Assembly: GCF_004352825.1 (NCBI RefSeq)
Contig: NZ_SJRW01000001.1
Location: forward strand, 1,116,001 to 1,180,000
Length of the DNA stretch: 64,000 nt
Direction: 5' to 3'
Source of the DNA: Luteimonas arsenica
Lineage (GTDB): Bacteria > Pseudomonadota > Gammaproteobacteria > Xanthomonadales > Xanthomonadaceae
The position numbers and the translations under genes are program-made. Below, piece after piece: positions 58,301 to 64,000 of the stretch; position 1 is the first letter of the stretch; the number at the start of each line of letters is the position of its first letter. The notes below the pieces were generated by a model. The model was not told the origin of the DNA and did no database searches. It saw only the letters and a list, made by a program, of their open reading frames with translations.

Positions 58301-59464
58301 TCAAGAACTGTCGGAACCCGTAACCACCAGCGTGATACCACCCCGCACCGTCCCCGTCCCCTCACTCCTGCAGACGATCGAGAACGCAGCAGCCTCGCCC
58401 GGCTGCAGCCCCAAGTCCGGCACCTTCATGGCCAGCTGTGTCCGGGTGTTCGACAGGTTCATCTTCCGCCACGCCGTGCGCAGCGCCCCGTAGCGTTCGC
58501 GCGCGCCCGCCGCGCCATGTTCCATGTGGCTGCCGGACAACGTGGCCGTAAGGTCGCGAAGCAGCGCGAACTGCTCCTCGAGCCTCGGGCCATCTCCCTC
58601 GCTGGTGAAGCGGAATCCCGTGCGGTCGGGCTCGAGCCTGCCGCGTCCTTCTCCCAGCGTCATGATCTCGACCCGGCGCAGCAGCTCCCGCTCCCGGCCG
58701 GAGTCCTCGCGCACCCGGTGATTGGCCAGGGCTGGCAGTGGTAGCCGGAGCAGTTCGTCCCGCTCCAGCGCGACGAGTTCGATCAGGTCGGCTGCGTTGG
58801 GTTGATGCACGATCTGGAAGGCGTAGGGCTGTCCCTGGCCGACGATGTGCAGGTTCTGCTGCGCGACGCGTTGGTCGATGCGCGGGTCCAGTGCATGGAG
58901 GTCGATGGGCAGGTCGGGCGGGCTGAACGACCAGAGGCGCGCGAAGAGGCATTTGTGGCCCGATTCGGTGTGCGGCACGCGGTAGGTGTGCTGGACGAGG
59001 CCGCTGCTGCCCGGCAGCAGGATGCCTTCGTGCTGGGTGGTCGCGATGTGGGTGGAGAAGCGCGTGTCGAAGCCGAGCGTGGGGTCGCTCAGGAACAGCT
59101 CCAGCTTGGGGTAGGGCACGGCCAGGTCGCCGCCGTTGTGGATCTGCACCACGATCCGGTAGGACCGCCCTGCCACCAGCTCATTGGTGTGGCTGCCCGG
59201 ACCGGGGAAGGCATGGGCCGGATAGAGTTGGATGTCCGGCGAGTGCCAGTGCACCCCGCCGACCAGCGGGCGGGCGCCCGTATCGCCGGCTTGCGAGCGG
59301 ATGTGCAGGAACGAGGTGTCCCTGAATTCCCGCGGTGGCATGCGGTATCCGCGGCTGCGTGCGCGCTCGGCGAGGGCGGGCACGGCTTCATCCAGGTACC
59401 GTTCGCGCGACTCGCGGAGTTCCTGCACGTAGGCCTCCATCGCGCGGGTCGTATCGGTGGGCAT
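58301..59464 (-). CDS. Hypothetical protein paired with the phospholipase C-like gene
   Basis: I do not recognise this 387-residue protein. It has an N-terminal helical segment (MEAYVQELRESRERYLDEAV), a beta-rich middle (YRIVVQIHNGGDLAVPYPKL, ELFLSDPTLGFD) that looks like a CARDB-type adhesion or immunoglobulin-like fold, and a second such segment near the C-terminus (MKVPDLGLQPGEAAAFSIVC). There is no signal peptide or membrane helix. It is transcribed after the phospholipase-like gene with a nine-base gap, so the two are probably made together. Confidence 0.8.
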   Translation of the reverse strand: MPTDTTRAMEAYVQELRESRERYLDEAVPALAERARSRGYRMPPREFRDTSFLHIRSQAGDTGARPLVGGVHWHSPDIQLYPAHAFPGPGSHTNELVAGRSYRIVVQIHNGGDLAVPYPKLELFLSDPTLGFDTRFSTHIATTQHEGILLPGSSGLVQHTYRVPHTESGHKCLFARLWSFSPPDLPIDLHALDPRIDQRVAQQNLHIVGQGQPYAFQIVHQPNAADLIELVALERDELLRLPLPALANHRVREDSGRERELLRRVEIMTLGEGRGRLEPDRTGFRFTSEGDGPRLEEQFALLRDLTATLSGSHMEHGAAGARERYGALRTAWRKMNLSNTRTQLAMKVPDLGLQPGEAAAFSIVCRSEGTGTVRGGITLVVTGSDSS

Positions 59465-59473
59465 GGCGGGTCC

Positions 59474-61408
59474 TCAGGTCTGCGGAAGCAGGGTGATGCG
59501 CACCGGCGACTGGCTGGTGCCGCCTTGAAGCTCCGACGGGTGGTTCGGGGGGTCGGCACGGGCGTCCTTCACCTGCGCCCAGCAGAGGTAGGCGTATCCG
59601 CGGTCCGCATCCAGGTTGAAGGCAGGCACCCGGTCGCCACGTGCCACACGGGCATGGATCTCCGCGGTGAGATCCAGCGCGTTGCCGAGCGTGGCGCTGC
59701 CGCGATCCGCGGCCAGGCTTTGCAGCTCGGCGAGGCGCATCGCGTCGTCACCATCTTCGGGTGGATCCGAAGCGGCCCCGAGCGCCGTCAGACGCTCGAT
59801 GAACTCTTGGTCCAGCGGGATGCGCCCGAACAGGTAGTGCAGCGGCGTCGCCGAGAAGTAACTGAGCGGGGCCTCGCGGGTGCTGCGCAACTCGGGCCCG
59901 GAATCCGGATAGATCAGGTGACGTTCGAGGTTGAAGTACTTCTCCCAGTCCGTCCACGCCAGTTCGGCGGCCATGTCCCGGGCGGGCATGTGGCCGCGCA
60001 GGTTGATCGCCGAGCGGAGGGTGGAGTCGGGATTGCCGGTGTCTTGGAACTGGTGGAACCTGGGTTCATCGAGATGCTGCTGCATGGGGTAGGCGAGCCC
60101 CTTCAGCGCGACGGCAAGGCGGAAGGTCTGGAAGGCGTTGTACAGGTGGTCGTAGATCAGGCTCAGTGCGGCACGGATCCCCGCCGTCGTGAGCGTGGCC
60201 AGCATGCCGATCAGGGCGTCAAGCAGTGCGGCCGCGGCCAGGACCGCGCCCAGCAGCGCCGCGGCCAGGGCCTTGAAGATGGACAGGATGCTGAAGCTTC
60301 CCGCCGAGTTGATGGCGTCGGCGAGCATCTCTCCGACCGCACCCAGGTTGTCCGTCGCCTTCTCCCACACTTCCGCGATCTCCGCGCTCAGGGAATAGGG
60401 GACGGGGGGCGGGAGCACGCCGGTGTCGGTCGCGCTGGTCCACCAGCGGTAGTAGAAGCGGTAGGCGCTGTCGATGTCGGCCGTGCCGATCGGCCTTCCG
60501 TACGCGCCGTCCTGCGCAGGGTAGACCTCGTTGATGGTGTCCACGATGAGCTGCGCCAGCGCGCCGGGAAGTACGGTGTGCGCATCCGGCGACGGTGTGC
60601 CATCGAAATTGAAGTTGTAGAAGATGTGCAGCTTCGAGGTGTTGAGGTCGCGGGTGTCGAAGGCGTGCAGGTGGCAGACGTCCTGGTAGTTCTCGCCCGT
60701 CTTGTGGCGCTGGCCGTGGTTGCGGTACGGGCCGCCGGAATTGACGTTGACGAACGGATGGCCGACGACGTCGGTGGTGAAGTGCGTCAGGTGGCCGAGC
60801 GCGTACAGCAGCAGGCGCTTGTCGTCGCTCTGTCGCGCGTTCCTGAACAGCGTTTCGAGATAGCGGTTGGTCTTGCGGTAGTGGAGCGCGTCGAACCACC
60901 ACCAGTTGCCGGGTTCCTCGCCGTCGCCGAGCGGGCTGCTGAGTACGTCCATGAGGGACAGCTCGGAAACGTAGCGCTTGGTCATCTCGATGATGTCGGC
61001 GCCCAGCGCATCCACGACCTGCTGCATCTGCTGCAGCAGCTGGGTGACCTCGGTCAGCGTGGACGAGGAGGTGATGACCTGGTCGGCGGCGAGTTGTGCC
61101 GTTTCGATCACCCTGATGACTTCGTCCGGCACCAGTTCGAGGATGGACTGCCGGAACGCCTCGATGCGGTCGTAGACCTCGTGGTAGGCGTTGACGAAGT
61201 CGGCGACCGGCAGGTCGGTCCAGTCCCGCGTGTTGAAGAACAGGATGTCGGGACCCTGGCAGCCGAGGAAGAAGTAGGGGAGGTTGGCGGGATCGTCGAG
61301 CAGCGCCTGGAGCGTTGCGTAGTCCGCGTCCTGGCCCAGGCCCGAGCCGGCGTGGATGGCCGCCCGGAGCTGTTCCCCGAGCAGGTGGTGCAGAGCGGGT
61401 CCGGACAT
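59474..61408 (-). CDS. Zinc-dependent phospholipase C-like protein
   Basis: The 644-residue protein has a zinc-PLC-like domain: HHLLGEQLRAAIHAG near the start, NLPYFFLGCQGPDILFFNTR, and YALGHLTHFTTDVVGHPFVN, providing His and Asp ligands. A helical, hydrophobic stretch near residues 390-430 (ALAAALLGAVLAAAALLDAL, then IGMLATLTTAGIRAALSLIY) could enter a membrane. The start at 61408 has GGGAGG upstream; an in-frame extension to 61450 is not supported. There is no signal peptide. With its partner gene it may act on membranes, but target and export route are unknown. Confidence 0.8.
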   Translation of the reverse strand: MSGPALHHLLGEQLRAAIHAGSGLGQDADYATLQALLDDPANLPYFFLGCQGPDILFFNTRDWTDLPVADFVNAYHEVYDRIEAFRQSILELVPDEVIRVIETAQLAADQVITSSSTLTEVTQLLQQMQQVVDALGADIIEMTKRYVSELSLMDVLSSPLGDGEEPGNWWWFDALHYRKTNRYLETLFRNARQSDDKRLLLYALGHLTHFTTDVVGHPFVNVNSGGPYRNHGQRHKTGENYQDVCHLHAFDTRDLNTSKLHIFYNFNFDGTPSPDAHTVLPGALAQLIVDTINEVYPAQDGAYGRPIGTADIDSAYRFYYRWWTSATDTGVLPPPVPYSLSAEIAEVWEKATDNLGAVGEMLADAINSAGSFSILSIFKALAAALLGAVLAAAALLDALIGMLATLTTAGIRAALSLIYDHLYNAFQTFRLAVALKGLAYPMQQHLDEPRFHQFQDTGNPDSTLRSAINLRGHMPARDMAAELAWTDWEKYFNLERHLIYPDSGPELRSTREAPLSYFSATPLHYLFGRIPLDQEFIERLTALGAASDPPEDGDDAMRLAELQSLAADRGSATLGNALDLTAEIHARVARGDRVPAFNLDADRGYAYLCWAQVKDARADPPNHPSELQGGTSQSPVRITLLPQT

Positions 61409-61515
61409 GAAGCCTCCCGGCTTTTCTGGACACCCCTGCGTGGAAGCCAACGCAGGGTCTGTTCCGGATCGGTCAGCCCCGGTGGGCGCCCATGACGGTC
61501 AGCCCTGCAAGGCCC

Positions 61516-62937
61516 TTACCGCTGCGGCCGCATTCCCCCGAACGCCTCCAGCGCTCCGGCCCGGCTCGCGGCCAGATCCACGACCGGCCTCGCCGGATAG
61601 TCCCCCATCCCCGCGCGCTCCGCCGCCGCCGCTTCCCACGGCGCGTGCCGCGCCTTCGCCGGCAGCGCCCGCAGCTCCGGCACCCAGCGCGCGATGTACT
61701 CGCCCTGCGGATCGAACTTGCGCGCCTGCAGCACGGGGTTGAACACGCGGAAGTAGGGCGCGGCGTCCACGCCGGTGCCCGCCACCCACTGCCAGCCCAG
61801 GGTGTTGTTGGCGAGGTCGGCGTCGACCAGGGTGTCCCAGAACCAGCGCGCGCCGTGGCGCCAGTGGATGCGCAGGTTCTTGGTCAGGAAGCTGGCGACG
61901 ATCATGCGCACGCGGTTGTGCATCCAGCCGGTGGCCCAGAGCTCGCGCATGCCGGCATCGACGATGGGCACGCCGGTGCGGCCGCGCTGCCACGCCTGCA
62001 GCAGGGCGGGATCGGGCTGGAGCCAGGGGAAGTCGTCGAAGCGCGGGTTGAAGTTGGCGTCCGGCGTCTGCGGGAAATGGTGCAGTACGTGGTGGGCGAA
62101 CTCGCGCCAGCCCAGTTCGCGCACGTAGGCCGCGCGTTCGTCCGGAGGGCCGGCGTCCGCCAGCGTTTCGACGATCCGCCAGGGCGCGATCTCGCCGAAG
62201 TGCAGGTGCGGGGACATGCGCGAGGTGAGGGCGCGGTCGGGGCGGTCGCGGCCGCTGTTGTAGTCGTGCAGGCCGGCGGCAGCGAACTCCTCGAGGGCGG
62301 CCTCGGCGCCGCGTTCGCCGGGCGTCCAGTGGTGCCAGAAGCTCTCGTCCCAGCGCGGGGTCGGCTGCAGGCCGAGGGCATCGATCGTGGTCTCGCCCGG
62401 CAGCGCGTCGAAGTGCGGGAGCTGGTCGGGCGCGTGCAGGGTGGGCTGCGGCTTCCACGCGGCCAGCGCGGCCTTCCAGAACGGCGTGAACACGCGATAG
62501 GGATCGCCTGCGCGGGTTTCTAGCTGCCAGGGTTCGAACAGGAGGCTGCCGTTCCACGCCTCCGCGCGCAGCCCTTGCGCGCGCAGCGCGCGGCGGATGT
62601 CGGTGTCCCGCGCTTCGATCGCCGGCTCGTGGCGGCGGTTCCAGAACACCGCGGCCGCCCCGGTGGCGGCGGCCGCGGCCTGCAGGGCAGCGAGGCTGTC
62701 ACCTGCGAACACGTGCAGGCGGGAGCCACGCTGCCGCAGCTCTGCATCCAGCGCGATGAGCGAGCGGTGCCGCCAGGCGCCCGACGCCGCGCCGGGCATC
62801 CACGCGCCGTCCTCATGCGGCGCGTGGATGTAGACCGGGAGGGGGGCGAACCCGGCCCGCAGGGCGGCGTGGAGCGTGGGCTGGTCCCGCAGGCGGAGAT
62901 CGCTGCGGAACCAGATGAGCGCGGTCGGACGGGTCAA
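61516..62937 (-). CDS. phr: Deoxyribodipyrimidine photolyase
   Basis: This enzyme repairs pyrimidine dimers with blue light. The 473-residue protein begins ALIWFRSDLRLRDQPTLHAA (antenna-binding domain) and has the FAD-binding domain with ELGWREFAHHVLHHFP, GWMHNRVRMIVASFLTKNLR, and WRHGARWFWDTLVDADLANN before NTLGWQWVAGTGVDAAPYFR. These are the class I CPD photolyase signatures. It follows a DUF378 gene and a fasciclin gene on the minus strand, downstream of a likely light-responsive regulator. Confidence 0.96.
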   Translation of the reverse strand: MTRPTALIWFRSDLRLRDQPTLHAALRAGFAPLPVYIHAPHEDGAWMPGAASGAWRHRSLIALDAELRQRGSRLHVFAGDSLAALQAAAAATGAAAVFWNRRHEPAIEARDTDIRRALRAQGLRAEAWNGSLLFEPWQLETRAGDPYRVFTPFWKAALAAWKPQPTLHAPDQLPHFDALPGETTIDALGLQPTPRWDESFWHHWTPGERGAEAALEEFAAAGLHDYNSGRDRPDRALTSRMSPHLHFGEIAPWRIVETLADAGPPDERAAYVRELGWREFAHHVLHHFPQTPDANFNPRFDDFPWLQPDPALLQAWQRGRTGVPIVDAGMRELWATGWMHNRVRMIVASFLTKNLRIHWRHGARWFWDTLVDADLANNTLGWQWVAGTGVDAAPYFRVFNPVLQARKFDPQGEYIARWVPELRALPAKARHAPWEAAAAERAGMGDYPARPVVDLAASRAGALEAFGGMRPQR

Positions 62938-62944
62938 GGCAGGA

Positions 62945-63178
62945 TCAGGCCCGGCGGCGCGCTTCTGAACCCACCTCGCCGGCGCTGCCGGCCTGCAGCA
63001 GGGGGAGGATCTGCCACAGGGCCGACAGCCCGACCAGCACGTAGACCACGCGCGCCAGCAGCGCGTCCTGGCCGCCGAAGAGGGTGGCCACCAGGTCGAA
63101 CTGGGCGACGCCGACCAGGCCCCAGTTGATGCCGCCGACGATGACCAGCGCGAGGGTCACGATGTTCAGGATTTTCAT
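62945..63178 (-). CDS. DUF378 family membrane protein
   Basis: This 77-residue protein has the DUF378 pattern MKILNIVTLALVIVGGINWG, LVGVAQFDLVATLFG, and a second helix VVYVLVGLSALWQIL. The function is unknown. It lies seven bases before the photolyase gene and 35 bases after the fasciclin gene, in the same direction. DUF378 genes are often found with photolyase or stress genes, which fits light-induced expression. Confidence 0.92.
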   Translation of the reverse strand: MKILNIVTLALVIVGGINWGLVGVAQFDLVATLFGGQDALLARVVYVLVGLSALWQILPLLQAGSAGEVGSEARRRA

Positions 63179-63213
63179 GCGATGTCTCCAGGTTGCCAGG
63201 GAAAAGGCGCGGG

Positions 63214-63747
63214 TCAGTTGCCCGGCATCAGGACGCTGTCGATGACGTGGATGACGCCGTTGCTGGCGGTCACGTCCGCCTTGACCACGGTCGCGCTGTC
63301 CACGGTGACGCCGCCGTCCGTGGCGCGGATGTCGACGCTGTCGCCATTGACGGTGGTGGCCGTGTCCATCGCGGCCACGCGGGCGGCAGGGTAGCTGCCG
63401 GGCACCACGTGGTAGGTGAGGATGGCGACGAGCTTGTCCTTGTTTTCGGGCTTGAGCAGTTCGTCGACGGTGCCGGCCGGCAGCGCGGCGAAGGCGGCGT
63501 CGGTCGGTGCGAACACGGTGAACGGGCCGGCGCCCTTGAGGGTGTCGACCAGGCCGGCGGCCTGCAGCGCGGCGGCCAGGGTCTTGAACTGCCCGGCGGC
63601 GATGGCGGTGTCGACGATGTCGGCCTGGGCGCGGGTCTGGGCGGGGCTGGCGCTGTCCGCGGTGGGAGCGGCGAGGGCGAGCGGTGCGGCCAGGCCGAGG
63701 GCAAGGGCGATGGCCAGGGTGCGGATGGGTGCGGTGGAACGGGTCAT
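63214..63747 (-). CDS. Secreted fasciclin-domain protein
   Basis: The 177-residue protein has a signal peptide ([20 protein letters not shown] and following) and one FAS1 domain: [53 protein letters not shown] and [18 protein letters not shown]1 domains mediate adhesion or bind small ligands. GGAGAG precedes the ATG. It is the first gene of the minus-strand light set and faces the MerR-type regulator across a 95-base gap containing three TGTACA sites. Confidence 0.95.
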   Translation of the reverse strand: MTRSTAPIRTLAIALALGLAAPLALAAPTADSASPAQTRAQADIVDTAIAAGQFKTLAAALQAAGLVDTLKGAGPFTVFAPTDAAFAALPAGTVDELLKPENKDKLVAILTYHVVPGSYPAARVAAMDTATTVNGDSVDIRATDGGVTVDSATVVKADVTASNGVIHVIDSVLMPGN

Positions 63748-63801
63748 GGGATCTCTCCGGTGGGTCAGGGCGCCAGTCTCGGCCCCGACCGGTTAGATTT
63801 C

Positions 63802-63833
63802 TGTACAAGTTATACATGTACATGTGTTGTACA
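63802..63833. promoter_or_regulatory. Triple TGTACA operator between fasciclin and MerR-type genes
   Basis: TGTACA, itself a palindrome, occurs at 63802-63807, 63817-63822 and 63828-63833, with a related TATACA at 63811-63816. They lie in the 95-base gap shared by two divergent genes, so a regulator bound here could control both. Confidence 0.7.
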
Positions 63834-63842
63834 TTCGCGAGC

Positions 63843-64000
63843 ATGTTTCCCGTCAAGGCCGCCGCCGAGCTGAGCGGGCTCACACCCGAAACCCTGCGCG
63901 CGTGGGAACGGCGCCATGCCGCGGTCGCGCCGCACCGGGATGCGAAGGGGCGGCGCCTGTACGACGCGGCGATGGTGGAGCGGCTCACCCGCCTGCATCG
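63843..64000 (+). CDS. MerR-family regulator, LitR/CarH-like (3' truncated by window end)
   Basis: The visible 52 residues are a MerR winged helix: FPVKAAAELSGLTPETLRAW, ERRHAAVAPHRD, GRRLYDAAMVERLTRLH. The start and the AWERRHAAVAPHRD variant resemble LitR/CarH regulators, which carry a C-terminal cobalamin domain and respond to light; that part is outside the window. The gene is divergent from fasciclin, DUF378 and photolyase genes, which supports a light-responsive role. The TGTACA sites directly upstream would allow autoregulation. Confidence 0.85.
   Translation, partial: MFPVKAAAELSGLTPETLRAWERRHAAVAPHRDAKGRRLYDAAMVERLTRLH

Overview
The window looks like a chromosome segment of a gammaproteobacterium of the Xanthomonadaceae (Lysobacteraceae), close to Lysobacter or Luteimonas. 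This rests on the very high GC of most of it, the order exbB-exbD-msbA-lpxK-kdsB, a fused 2-oxoacid dehydrogenase E1, sdhCDAB followed by sdhE and lolCD, and a Wza/Wzc exopolysaccharide locus; no species-level claim is made.

Bases 1-24449 are mostly core genes. They encode a truncated transglutaminase-like membrane protein, a fused branched-chain 2-oxoacid dehydrogenase E1 (alpha+beta), an OmpA-like lipoprotein, a succinate dehydrogenase operon ringed by three assembly-factor genes (ygfZ, an SDHAF4-type gene, sdhE), LolCD lipoprotein export, ComEC, ExbBD, MsbA/LpxK/KdsB for lipid A and Kdo, an NHL-propeller protein, UvrC and PgsA. The 354-base gap 4374-4727 holds a terminator flanked by two inverted copies of an unnamed structured repeat; a REP-like palindrome lies at 15136-15203.

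Two tRNA genes (Gly-GCC, Cys-GCA) behind a near-consensus promoter mark the left edge of a roughly 33-kb exopolysaccharide locus (about 24797-57379). Its left arm is high GC: cpsB-type phosphatase, wza, wzc, a membrane J-domain protein, a membrane repeat protein, two small FecR-like secreted paralogues, a Wzy/ligase-type protein and a UDP-HexNAc dehydrogenase. The middle (35081-about 51790) is a replaceable cassette of lower and uneven GC: an aminotransferase fused to the remnant of an epimerase start, a NeuD/PglD-type acyltransferase, a WecF-like transferase, a Wzx flippase, several GT2 and GT4 glycosyltransferases, two pyruvyl transferases, a GH88/GH105-like hydrolase, an EpsG-type polymerase and a formyltransferase-propeller fusion. 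The right arm returns to high GC with a LegC-type aminotransferase, a 4,6-dehydratase, a PglC-type initiating transferase and a GNAT acetyltransferase, split by two toxin-antitoxin modules with their own promoter or operator signals.

The sugar genes fit together. Dehydratase, aminotransferase, acetyltransferase and PglC-type enzyme would make and load a bacillosamine-like first sugar. Glycosyltransferases extend it, pyruvyl transferases decorate it, Wzx flips it, EpsG or the Wzy-type protein polymerises it, and Wzc/Wza/CpsB control length and export.

The right end (58301-64000) carries a zinc-phospholipase-C-like protein with an unknown partner, and a minus-strand set of photolyase, DUF378 and fasciclin genes. 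This set is divergent from a truncated LitR/CarH-like MerR regulator. Three TGTACA palindromes in the shared promoter suggest light or stress control.
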